DNA from: Bacteroidaceae bacterium | Lineage (GTDB): Bacteria > Bacteroidota > Bacteroidia > Bacteroidales > Bacteroidaceae | Reading direction: 5' to 3' | DNA: 46,218 nt | NCBI GenBank assembly: GCA_024398535.1 | Contig: JAKSIY010000004.1 | Location: 1 to 46,218 of the forward strand | Shown here: one piece after another, positions 1 through 6,853 of the stretch | Numbering within the stretch: position 1 is the stretch's first letter | How the letters are laid out: each line of letters starts with the position of its first letter | Made by a program: the position numbers and the translations under genes | The notes under the pieces: generated by a model | Databases searched by the model: none | Told to the model about the DNA's origin: nothing | The model's input: only the letters and a program-made list of their open reading frames with translations

Positions 1-417
1 CACAGGACGTTGAGGAGATTCTTGCTTCATTTGAGAACATCCAGATCCAGCTGACCCAGTTCTACAACACCTTCTGGGATGAGCTGAACGGTGACGAGCC
101 AGGCATGACCGATGAAGAGGCAGCTGAGCTGTTCATGACAGAGTACGAGTCACTGCAGAAACAGTTCACCATGGTTTACAACACCACCGTGAATGCCGAC
201 AGCATCGAGATGAAGGCCGACAGTGCATTCATTAGCAGACAGACCTTCATTCTGAACTCTATCTACAAGAACATGGCCGAGCTTGAGACCTGGGCTATGG
301 AGAGCATGGAGGCTGGTACTCTTGCACAGGACGTTGAGGAGATTCTTGCTTCATTTGAGAACATCCAGATCCAGCTGACTCAGTTCTACAACACCTTCTG
401 GGAGGAGCTGAACGGTG
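1..417 (+). repeat. Direct repeat with 324-bp period inside the helical-repeat gene
   Basis: Bases 1-93 recur at 325-417 with only two differences (C56 to T380, T80 to G404). The period is 324 bp, exactly 108 codons, so the frame is kept. The first copy is cut by the window edge. After base 417 the similarity fades at DNA level but persists weakly in protein (TDEEAAELF against SNEEAWMMF), which suggests older copies next to a recent or gene-converted duplication. Confidence 0.9.
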
Positions 418-1232
418 GTGAGGATGATCCAACCCTTTCAAATGAGGAAGCATGGATGATGTTTGTGGAGGATTTCGGTGAGTTCTATGATTTACTCAAT
501 CTTGACGTTGAGAACCTGCTCAATATCTTCTTCGGTGAGATGATTGATTCTGCTGACATTACAATGGAGGATGTAGCTGCAATCGTAGGTGATTCTGCAA
601 TTATGGAAATCCAGTACAACTTTGATCTTGCCAAGAAGGTTGTAGGTGAATTCTATGCTAGAGCTGAAGCATCATACAACAATGGAACATTCGGTGAGCA
701 GTATTATGACTTCATGGCTGAGGTAGATGAGAGTATTGAATATGTAATAGAAAGACTTTCAGATTCCTTGGAGGCAATCGTCGAGAAGGTTGCAAGAGAA
801 ATTGTAAGCCAGATGTTCATGCAGGCAGTTGAACAGGCTCAGATAGGACTTACCCAGATTTACAATGCTACCATCAATAACCCTGACTATGAGAAGTATT
901 CTGCAGAACTGGAGTCTCTGATTCCTGAGTTTAATAAGATAAGCATGTATCTGCAGAGCATTGTTGATACTGCCAGCGTTTACTATGAGAACGGTGTTCT
1001 CGTTGACAGGATTGATGAGATTTCTGATATGCTTGATAAGCTTGGCCTGATGCTTGTCCAATTTGAGAATGATTTTGAATCTGTACTTGCAAACGCTATC
1101 AAGGTTAGTGTTGATACTCCAGAATCTGATTCTGTAAATACTGAAATCTTTACCATCAACGGTGTCAAGGTTGACAATATGAACGAACCTGGCATCTATA
1201 TTGTGAATGGTAAGAAGATTGTTGTCAGATAA
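3..1232 (+). CDS. Secreted helical-repeat protein, 5' end outside window
   Basis: The reading frame is open from the first bases, so this is the 3' part of a longer gene; the ATG at 105 is internal. The visible ~409 residues are acidic and look almost wholly helical. A recurring motif of the type Q-x-x-T-x-x-Y-N-x-T occurs four times (QLTQFYNTF, QFTMVYNTT, QLTQFYNTF again, GLTQIYNAT), indicating a repeated helical module of about 108 residues. The final ~30 residues change to a short beta-type tail (IFTINGVKVDN, then GIYIVNGKKIVVR). Such tails are common at the end of exported Bacteroidales proteins and resemble a minimal type IX sorting domain; that role is inferred, with support from porU, porV and sprA in the same window. 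I do not recognise the family. A terminator follows the stop codon. Confidence 0.75.
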   Translation, partial: QDVEEILASFENIQIQLTQFYNTFWDELNGDEPGMTDEEAAELFMTEYESLQKQFTMVYNTTVNADSIEMKADSAFISRQTFILNSIYKNMAELETWAMESMEAGTLAQDVEEILASFENIQIQLTQFYNTFWEELNGGEDDPTLSNEEAWMMFVEDFGEFYDLLNLDVENLLNIFFGEMIDSADITMEDVAAIVGDSAIMEIQYNFDLAKKVVGEFYARAEASYNNGTFGEQYYDFMAEVDESIEYVIERLSDSLEAIVEKVAREIVSQMFMQAVEQAQIGLTQIYNATINNPDYEKYSAELESLIPEFNKISMYLQSIVDTASVYYENGVLVDRIDEISDMLDKLGLMLVQFENDFESVLANAIKVSVDTPESDSVNTEIFTINGVKVDNMNEPGIYIVNGKKIVVR

Positions 1233-1254
1233 TGGCTACCATTTCTGAATAATT

Positions 1255-1288
1255 AAAAGGTGGCAACTTCATTGTTGTCACCTTTTTT
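1255..1288 (+). terminator. Intrinsic terminator of the helical-repeat gene
   Basis: GGTGGCAAC and GTTGTCACC form a 9-bp stem with one G-T pair around a 6-base loop, preceded by AAAA and followed by TTTTTT. It begins 22 bases after the stop codon and ends 12 bases before the GH30 start codon, so the two genes are probably separate transcripts. Confidence 0.9.
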
Positions 1289-1300
1289 ACTTTGCGAAAG

Positions 1301-2719
1301 ATGAAAAACGTTTGGATATTTATTCTTGTGACTGCACTGTCATGCCTGTGCTCCTGCATGCATGATGCGGTCAGTTATACGACAACTGCAGACCGTAGTC
1401 TGCTTTTTCAGGAAAACCGTCTTGGGCGAAAGTCTGATGCAGGCGCTACTGTGCTTGAAATCAATCCGGAAGTGACCTTCCAGACAATTGATGGCTTTGG
1501 CGCGGCAATCACAGGCGCATCGTGCTACAACCTGCTGAAGATGTCTGATAAGGATCGCCACGATATACTTGTGGAACTGTTTGATCCCAAGGATGGACTG
1601 GGCATCAGCCTTATTCGCGTTTCCATAGGTGCATCGGACTTCAGCGTTGACGAGGAGTTTACCTGGTGCGATGAGGAGGGGCTTGAGAATTTCCGGGTGG
1701 CGCGTGAGGATGAGGAGTATCTTTTCCCTGTCCTGAGGGAGATTTATGCAGTCAACCCGGACGTAAAGATTGTGGCTTCTCCATGGTCCTGCCCCCGCTG
1801 GATGAAGCGCCGTTCCGTGACTGATGATACACCTTATAATAGTTGGACCTCTGGATCACTCCGTCCTGAATGCTATGATGACTATGCAAGGTATTTTGTC
1901 CGCTGGATTGAGACTATGGAATCAATGGGTTTTGACATATATGCCATGACAATCCAGAATGAGCCGCTGAATCATGGAAACTCAATGTCACTTTATATGA
2001 CATGGCAGGAGCAGCTTGACTTTATAAAGCGCTCCCTGGGACCTGCTTTCCGCGATGCCGGCATCAGTACAAAGATTCTGCTGTTTGACCACAACTACAA
2101 CTATGATGGTATTGAGGACCAGCAGGATTATGCTTTGAACATCATGGCCGATGCCGAGGCTTCACAATATGTTGCAGGATCCGCATGGCACAACTACAAT
2201 GGCCATTATTCTGAACTGGAAAAGATGCAGTCAAGAGAGCCTGAAAAGGATATCTATTTCACGGAGGCATCGATAGGAACATGGAATTATAATTTCCCAA
2301 AGAGCCTTCTGAAGGATTTCAATGAAATCTTCCTGCAGACTATGGCGCGCGGGTGCAAGGGCGTCACGCTGTGGAACATGATGCTTGATGAAAACCGCAG
2401 ACCATTCCGCCCCGGTGGGTGTGGTACCTGCTACGGTGTGCTGACACTTGGCGTTGATTCTGCCCAGGTCGTTGACCGTACCAGCCACTATTATGACATT
2501 GCACATGCATCGAAAGTGATAAAGCCTGGAGCAGTCAGGATAGGTATGGAACCTGCACCTTTTGACGGTGTTGACTGTCTGGCTTTCAGGAATGCTGACG
2601 GTTCATTTGTGTCAATTGTTTCCAATATGTCGGACAAGCCGTGTACGCTTCAGTTTGGAGAACACGGTCCGGTTGCCGGGATTCCTGCGGGATCTATTGT
2701 CTCAGTACTTTGGAAATGA
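1301..2719 (+). CDS. GH30-family glycoside hydrolase lipoprotein
   Basis: 472 residues from ATG 1301; an in-frame TTG at 1292 lies in the terminator tail and is unlikely to be used. A lipoprotein signal ends in LCSC, giving lipidated Cys19. The body is a retaining clan-A (beta/alpha)8 barrel of family GH30: IDGFGAAITGAS near the N-terminus, IVASPWSCPRWMK, the acid/base Glu221 in TIQNEPLN, the nucleophile Glu322 in YFTEAS, and GVTLWNMMLDENRRP, followed by the small C-terminal beta domain typical of the family. GH30 members of this type cleave beta-1,6-glucans or related beta-glucosides; the exact substrate cannot be read from sequence. The lipid anchor suggests a periplasmic or surface location. 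There is no SusC/D pair next to it, so it is not in an obvious polysaccharide utilisation locus. Confidence 0.9.
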   Translation: MKNVWIFILVTALSCLCSCMHDAVSYTTTADRSLLFQENRLGRKSDAGATVLEINPEVTFQTIDGFGAAITGASCYNLLKMSDKDRHDILVELFDPKDGLGISLIRVSIGASDFSVDEEFTWCDEEGLENFRVAREDEEYLFPVLREIYAVNPDVKIVASPWSCPRWMKRRSVTDDTPYNSWTSGSLRPECYDDYARYFVRWIETMESMGFDIYAMTIQNEPLNHGNSMSLYMTWQEQLDFIKRSLGPAFRDAGISTKILLFDHNYNYDGIEDQQDYALNIMADAEASQYVAGSAWHNYNGHYSELEKMQSREPEKDIYFTEASIGTWNYNFPKSLLKDFNEIFLQTMARGCKGVTLWNMMLDENRRPFRPGGCGTCYGVLTLGVDSAQVVDRTSHYYDIAHASKVIKPGAVRIGMEPAPFDGVDCLAFRNADGSFVSIVSNMSDKPCTLQFGEHGPVAGIPAGSIVSVLWK

Positions 2720-2790
2720 ATGCAATGGGCAGAAGCTCTCTGTTCAAAAAAAAGCTCTGATTTTTGGTGGTTTTACAGAAAAAATCTAAT

Positions 2791-2818
2791 TTTGCAAGCC
2801 GATTATTATCAATCTTTG
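2791..2818 (+). promoter_or_regulatory. Possible promoter of the rplM operon
   Basis: TTTG at 2791 and AATCTTTG at 2811-2818 resemble the Bacteroidota -33 (TTTG) and -7 (TAnnTTTG) boxes, with one mismatch and a 16-base spacer that is shorter than usual. It would leave a leader of about 145 bases before rplM, which fits the structured leader noted there. Tentative. Confidence 0.35.
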
Positions 2819-2834
2819 AGATAAAAGATTAATA

Positions 2835-2970
2835 CACAGCGAGTTAAACCTCCGAGTGAGGAAACTTAGGATAGCGTACCTATGATTTCCAGGCGTTAGG
2901 AAGTTGCCCATTACGTTGTGAAACGGGTGGTTTTGCTAATGAGAACAAGAATTTTAAACTGATTTAAAGA
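2835..2970 (+). promoter_or_regulatory. Structured 5' leader candidate upstream of rplM
   Basis: The 251-base gap before rplM holds several short stems close together: CCTC/GAGG around 2851-2863, TAGG/CCTA around 2869-2882, and a clear hairpin at 2908-2930 in which CGTT (2914) pairs with AACG (2922) around a GTGA tetraloop of the GNRA type, extended by CCAT/GTGG. There is no T-run, so it is not an ordinary terminator. Position and structure fit a ribosomal-protein autoregulatory leader; this role is inference. Confidence 0.5.
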
Positions 2971-3432
2971 ATGAACACTTTAAGTTACAAGACAATTTCT
3001 GCCAATGCGGCTACTGCAAACAAGGAGTGGATTGTAGTTGATGCTACAGACCAGGTCCTGGGCCGTTTTGCAGCCAAGGTAGCAAAGCTGCTGCGTGGCA
3101 AATACAAGACAAACTACACTCCACATGTAGATTGCGGAGACAATGTAATCATCATCAATGCTGATAAGGTAGTTCTTACCGGCAAGAAGTGGACTGAGAA
3201 GATCTATTTACGCTACACTGGTTATCCAGGTGGCCAGCGCGAGATGACTCCTGCACAGCTGATGCAGAAGCCAAATGGCTCAGAGAGATTAGTTAAGAAG
3301 GTCGTTAAGGGTATGCTCCCAAAGACAAAGCTCGGTGACCAGCTCCTGACAAACCTGTACGTATATGCAGGTTCAGAGCATCCACATGCAGCCCAGACTC
3401 CAAAGGCCGTAGATATCAATTCACTCATTTAA
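2971..3432 (+). CDS. rplM: 50S ribosomal protein L13 (uL13)
   Basis: 153 residues, close to the usual length. The N-terminal part contains the conserved WIVVDATDQVLGRFAAKVA segment followed by LLRGKYKTNYTPHVDCGD, and the middle contains KVVLTGKKW and RYTGYPGG; the central GMLPKTKLG motif is present. uL13 is an early-assembly protein of the large subunit. It is the first gene of the rplM-rpsI-rpsB-tsf operon, with rpsI starting 12 bases after the stop, and it is preceded by a leader that may form regulatory structure. Confidence 0.98.
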   Translation: MNTLSYKTISANAATANKEWIVVDATDQVLGRFAAKVAKLLRGKYKTNYTPHVDCGDNVIIINADKVVLTGKKWTEKIYLRYTGYPGGQREMTPAQLMQKPNGSERLVKKVVKGMLPKTKLGDQLLTNLYVYAGSEHPHAAQTPKAVDINSLI

Positions 3433-3443
3433 TCTGAAAGAGA

Positions 3444-3830
3444 ATGGAAGTAATCAATGCATTAGGCCGTCGTAAGCGCGCCATCGCACGTGTCTTTGTT
3501 TCAGAGGGAACAGGCAAGATCACTATCAACAAGAGAGATCTGACAACATATTTCCCAAATCCAATGCTCCAGTACGTTGTACTTCAGCCACTGAAGAAGC
3601 TTGAGGTAGCTGAGAAGTATGACATCAAGGTTAACCTTGACGGTGGTGGCTATAATGGTCAGGCTCAGGCTCTTCGTCTTGCTATCGCCCGTGCTCTTGT
3701 AAAGATTGACCCAGAGGTAAAGAAGGCACTCCGTGTAGAGGGCTTCCTTACACGCGACTCACGTTCTGTTGAGCGTAAGAAGCCAGGTCAGCCAAAGGCA
3801 CGCCGCAGATTCCAGTTCAGTAAGCGTTAA
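3444..3830 (+). CDS. rpsI: 30S ribosomal protein S9 (uS9)
   Basis: 128 residues, full length. It carries the family landmarks ALGRRKRAIARV near the N-terminus, GGGYNGQAQALRLAIARAL in the middle, and the basic C-terminal tail ending in RRRFQFSKR, whose last residues reach toward the P-site tRNA in known ribosomes. It lies 12 bases after rplM, the standard pairing, and 111 bases before rpsB; that spacer holds two stable hairpins. Confidence 0.98.
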   Translation: MEVINALGRRKRAIARVFVSEGTGKITINKRDLTTYFPNPMLQYVVLQPLKKLEVAEKYDIKVNLDGGGYNGQAQALRLAIARALVKIDPEVKKALRVEGFLTRDSRSVERKKPGQPKARRRFQFSKR

Positions 3831-3841
3831 TCTGCTATCGC

Positions 3842-3900
3842 GTTTAGTATCTAAACTGCCGGGATCTGCCCCTAATGAATATAAGGACGGCTACCCGGTG
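3842..3900 (+). promoter_or_regulatory. Two-hairpin leader candidate before rpsB
   Basis: Hairpin 1 is perfect: GTTTAG (3842-3847), loop TAT, CTAAAC (3851-3856). Hairpin 2 has outer stem CCGGG (3859-3863) with CCCGG (3894-3898), flanked by G-T pairs, then GCC (3868) with GGC (3889) and CCT (3871) with AGG (3884). The only T-run afterwards is TTTT a few bases on, so termination is possible but weak. A structured leader next to rpsB suits feedback control by S2, as known for the rpsB leader of enterobacteria; here it is inference. Confidence 0.55.
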
Positions 3901-3941
3901 GTTGTTTTAAAAAGGAAAGTAAACAAAAAACTTAAATTAAA

Positions 3942-4769
3942 ATGTCTAGAACAAATTTTGAACAGCTTCTTCAGGCAGGTTGCCACTTTGGTCACCTTCG
4001 CCGCAAATGGAATCCAGCCATGGCTCCTTATATCTTCATGGAGCGCAATGGTATCCACATCATTGACCTTAATCAGACTGTAGTTGCAGTTGACGCTGCT
4101 GCTGAGGTTCTGAAGAAAATGGCTCGTGAGGGCAAGAAGATCCTGTTCGTTGGTACAAAGAAGCAGATCAAGGATGTAGTTGCAGAGAAGGTTTCTGCAG
4201 TAGGCATGCCTTATGTTATCGAGCGCTGGCCGGGTGGTATGCTCACTAACTTCCCTACAATCCGCAAGGCTGTAAAGAAGATGGCTACCATTGACAAGCT
4301 GACAAATGACGGTACATACTCAAACCTGTCAAAGCGTGAGATCCTTCAGATTACACGTCAGCGTCAGAAGCTTGAGAAGAACCTTGGTTCTATCGCTGAT
4401 CTGTCTCGTCTGCCAGCTGCCCTGTTCGTAATCGACGTACTCAAGGAGAACATCGCTGTACGTGAGGCTATCCGTCTGGGAATTCCAGTATTCGGTATCG
4501 TTGATACAAACTCTGATCCTAACCTGGTAGATTACGTAATTCCAGCAAATGACGATGCAACAAAGTCTGTAGAGGTTATCCTTGATGCTTGCTGCGGTGC
4601 TATTGCTGAGGGTCTTGAGGAGCGTAAGGCTGAGAAGGCTGACGAGGCTGCTGAGGAGAACTCAAACTCTGAGGAGAAGCCACGTCGTGAGCGTATCCGC
4701 AAGGTTGCAAAGCAGGCTGAGACTATTGAGGAGGCTCCAGCTGCAACAGAAGCTCCAGCTGCTGAATAA
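3942..4769 (+). CDS. rpsB: 30S ribosomal protein S2 (uS2)
   Basis: 275 residues. The N-terminus LLQAGCHFGHLRRKWNP, the block FVGTKKQIKDVV, the segment ERWPGGMLTNFPTIRK and the PVFGIVDTNSDPNLVDYVIP region are all diagnostic for uS2. After about residue 225 the protein continues as a low-complexity tail rich in Glu, Ala, Lys and Arg, longer than in many bacteria and probably disordered. uS2 joins the small subunit late and is needed for mRNA binding with bS1. The gene sits third in the operon, with tsf 34 bases downstream, the usual rpsB-tsf pairing. Confidence 0.98.
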   Translation: MSRTNFEQLLQAGCHFGHLRRKWNPAMAPYIFMERNGIHIIDLNQTVVAVDAAAEVLKKMAREGKKILFVGTKKQIKDVVAEKVSAVGMPYVIERWPGGMLTNFPTIRKAVKKMATIDKLTNDGTYSNLSKREILQITRQRQKLEKNLGSIADLSRLPAALFVIDVLKENIAVREAIRLGIPVFGIVDTNSDPNLVDYVIPANDDATKSVEVILDACCGAIAEGLEERKAEKADEAAEENSNSEEKPRRERIRKVAKQAETIEEAPAATEAPAAE

Positions 4770-4803
4770 TTAATTGTGAAATCTGTAAATAACCAGAAAT
4801 AAA

Positions 4804-5799
4804 ATGGCTGTTACACTTGAAGATATTAAGAACCTGCGCACCAAGACCGGTGCTGGTATGTCAGATTGCAAGAAGGCTCTTACTGAGGCTGAAGGCGATT
4901 TTGAGAAGGCAATTGAAATCATCCGCAAGAAGGGTCTTGCTGTTGCTGCAAAGCGTTCAGACCGTGAGGCATCAGAGGGTTGCGTACTTGTAAAGGTTGA
5001 TGGCAACTTCGGTGCTACCATCGCTCTGAAGTGCGAGACTGACTTCGTTGCAAAGAATGCTGACTTCGTTGCTCTTACCCAGGCTATCCTTGATGCTGCA
5101 GTTGCTGCACGTTGCAAGACTCTTGATGAGGTTAAGGCTCTTCCTTTCCAGAACACAACTGTTCAGGAGGCTGTTGTTGAGCGTACCGGTGTAATCGGTG
5201 AGAAGCTTGAGCTTGATGGCTACAACACTATTGAGGCTCCAGAAATTGCTTCTTACAACCACCAGGGTAAGAACTTCCTCTGCGTTCTTGTTGCATTCAA
5301 CAAGGAGGCTGCTGACAAGGACTATGTTCATGAGGTAGCTCTGCAGGTTGCTGCTCAGAACCCAGTTTCAGTAAGCGAGGCTGATGTTCCTGAGAAGATT
5401 AAGCAGCAGGAGATGCAGGTTGCAGTTGATAAGACAAAGGCTGAGCAGGTAAGCAAGGCTGTTGAGGCTGCTTTGAAGAAGGCTGGCTTCAACCTCTACA
5501 TTGCAGAGAACGAGGATCATATCAAGGAAGGTATTATGAAGGGCAGCATTACTGAGGCTCAGGCTGACGAAATCCGTGCTCTGAAGGAGAAGGTTGCTGC
5601 TGAGAAGGCTGCCAATCTGCCTGCCGCTATGATTGAGAAGATTGCTGAAGGTCGTATGAACAAGTTCTTCAAGGAGAACTGTCTGCTGAACCAGAAGTCA
5701 CTTACCGATGATCAGAAGACCGTTGCAGAGTATCTGCAGGCTCTTGACAAGGATCTGACTGTAACTTCATTCGTTCGCTTTACTCTGAGATCTGAGTAA
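4804..5799 (+). CDS. tsf: Translation elongation factor Ts
   Basis: 331 residues. EF-Ts exchanges GDP for GTP on EF-Tu. The N-terminal UBA-like module (DIKNLRTKTGAGMSDCKKAL) is followed by KCETDFVAKNADF, which contains the TDFVA motif whose Asp and Phe contact EF-Tu. Two core subdomains follow, and the C-terminal part contains EGRMNKFFKENCLLNQ. It is the last gene of the ribosomal operon and is followed after about 25 bases by a strong intrinsic terminator. Confidence 0.98.
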   Translation: MAVTLEDIKNLRTKTGAGMSDCKKALTEAEGDFEKAIEIIRKKGLAVAAKRSDREASEGCVLVKVDGNFGATIALKCETDFVAKNADFVALTQAILDAAVAARCKTLDEVKALPFQNTTVQEAVVERTGVIGEKLELDGYNTIEAPEIASYNHQGKNFLCVLVAFNKEAADKDYVHEVALQVAAQNPVSVSEADVPEKIKQQEMQVAVDKTKAEQVSKAVEAALKKAGFNLYIAENEDHIKEGIMKGSITEAQADEIRALKEKVAAEKAANLPAAMIEKIAEGRMNKFFKENCLLNQKSLTDDQKTVAEYLQALDKDLTVTSFVRFTLRSE

Positions 5800-5824
5800 T
5801 TCACTTACGGAACAGATAATAGAG

Positions 5825-5858
5825 AATAGGATGGCCAATCGGTCATCCTATTTTTTTT
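5825..5858 (+). terminator. Intrinsic terminator of the rplM-tsf operon
   Basis: AATAGGATGGCC and GGTCATCCTATT form a 12-bp stem with one G-T pair around an AATC loop, followed by a run of eight or more T. It closes the ribosomal operon; the repeat-rich gene-free region begins immediately after it. Confidence 0.93.
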
Positions 5859-5868
5859 CAACGAAAAT

Positions 5869-5976
5869 GGGGACAGGTCCTCGAACGTTTCAGGGACAGG
5901 TCCTCGAACGTTTCAGGGACAGGTCAACGCCTGGCGAGGGACAGGTTCTGTTTTGGCGATTTTGGGGACAGGTCCC
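5869..5976 (+). repeat. Five-copy GGGACAGGTCC repeat cluster (REP-like)
   Basis: GGGACAGGTC or a one-base variant occurs at about 5870, 5893, 5916, 5938 and 5965, spaced 23, 23, 22 and 27 bases. The first three are part of a 23-bp direct repeat that includes CCTCGAACGTTTCA. The core GGGAC-AG-GTCCC is itself a small palindrome. Similar GGGACAGG motifs are known as intergenic repeats in many genomes, some linked to REP-associated tyrosine transposases; no such transposase is in this window. The cluster starts 10 bases after the tsf terminator. Confidence 0.85.
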
Positions 5977-6030
5977 AGATTGTTCGATATTAGTGGTGGA
6001 CTGGACTTTGTTCTTTGGATTTTTCTTGCC

Positions 6031-6120
6031 GATACTTTTAGTATCCTTCTTTCCCGATGCTTTGTTTTTCTTTCCTGATGCTTTTGGTATTCTTCTTTTC
6101 TGGATGCGTTTAGTATCTTT
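6031..6120 (+). repeat. Degenerate ~24-bp pyrimidine-rich tandem repeat
   Basis: Four units beginning GAT (at 6031, 6056, 6077 and 6103) share a pattern of the type GATGCTTTTGGTATTCTTC, with steps of 25, 21 and 26 bases. The + strand is strongly T-rich between them. No start codon or ribosome-binding context makes a gene likely. It bridges the GGGACAGG cluster and the first hairpin array. Confidence 0.6.
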
Positions 6121-6158
6121 TTTCTATAGCGCGAATGGTATTGTATATATGAGAAGCT

Positions 6159-6415
6159 GCCACGACTCCCGTGTATGCGGGTATTCTTTGGAGTCGGGGC
6201 AGGAAAAAGCCTGTGCATGCGGAAAGTATGCCACGACTCCCGTGTGCGGAGGTATTCCTTGGAGTCGTGGCAGGAAAATGCCTCAGATCACGGAAAACAC
6301 TGCCACGACGCGCATGTGCAGGAGTATTCATAGGAGTCGTGGCAGGAAAATGGCCGAAATCGCAGAAAACATGGCCACGACTCTCGTGTGGAGGGGTGTT
6401 CTTTGGAGTCGTGGC
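6159..6415 (+). repeat. Hairpin repeat array A: four 72-bp units
   Basis: Units start at 6159, 6230, 6302 and 6374 (steps 71, 72, 72). Each has a left arm GCCACGACTC, a loop of about 22 bases and a right arm GAGTCGTGGC, then a conserved ~30-base linker of the type AGGAAAATGGCCGAAATCG. Arms are nearly constant; single arm changes (6196-6200 GGGGC, 6307-6312 GACGCG) are not compensated. Because the linkers are conserved rather than unique this is a tandem repeat, not CRISPR. The fourth unit ends after its right arm. Confidence 0.9.
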
Positions 6416-6500
6416 AGACGGAAATACCAAAGCACACGTCCAGAAGGAACGGCAAAGCACGAAGCAGAAAGAGTGCCAGTGATCTTTCTTGGACGGTACT

Positions 6501-6570
6501 GCGGCTGTGGCGACTTTCCTAGGCTGCAGACGGGACTTCCCTAGGCGGCTGTGGCTGGACTTTCCTGGGC
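6501..6570 (+). repeat. Short triplicated motif between the hairpin arrays
   Basis: GACTTTCCTAGGC or a one-base variant occurs three times (6512-6524, 6534-6546, 6558-6570; steps 22 and 24), with GCGGCTGTGG in front of the first and third copies. It lies in the 440-base stretch separating arrays A and B. No gene was recognised there. Confidence 0.7.
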
Positions 6571-6622
6571 GGAGGGTACGTGGCGATGCTAGTTGAAATC
6601 CGCCAAAGAAGGGAACGGGAAA

Positions 6623-6749
6623 GTGGTTTTGGCAGTGCTGTGAGTATTGTTTGCGTTTCCTTATGGCTTGAAATGAGGGCTAAGGAAACGGTAAGTATCC
6701 CCAGAACGCTTGTGGTGCTATTCTCCGTTTCCTTGTTTGGCAAAACCAC
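6623..6749. repeat. Nested inverted repeat between the arrays
   Basis: Outer arms GTGGTTTTG (6623-6631) and CAAAACCAC (6741-6749) enclose a perfect 10-bp hairpin, CGTTTCCTTA (6654-6663) with TAAGGAAACG (6681-6690), and a further CGTTTCCTT copy at 6726-6734. The size and inverted ends resemble a small non-autonomous element, but no target-site duplication was found. Confidence 0.55.
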
Positions 6750-6799
6750 AGCAACAGATAAAGTACCACAGCAACGGCCAAAAGTAATACCATAGCAAC
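6745..6799 (+). repeat. Triplicated ACCACAGCAAC motif
   Basis: ACCACAGCAAC at 6745 and 6765 and ACCATAGCAAC at 6789 form a short tandem repeat with steps of 20 and 24 bases. It overlaps the right end of the nested inverted repeat and precedes hairpin array B. No coding role is apparent. Confidence 0.7.
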
Positions 6800-6853
6800 G
6801 TACAAGTGTAAAGCACAAAAGAAATCCCTTAGCACCTGCGGATGGTATTCACT

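Noticed and set aside
5831-6544. 237-codon rightward open frame across the GGGACAGG, T-rich and array A repeats
   Set aside because: It starts inside the tsf terminator, crosses three unrelated repeat families, and shows no domain or usual codon pattern; it is open because the repeat units lack stops in that frame.
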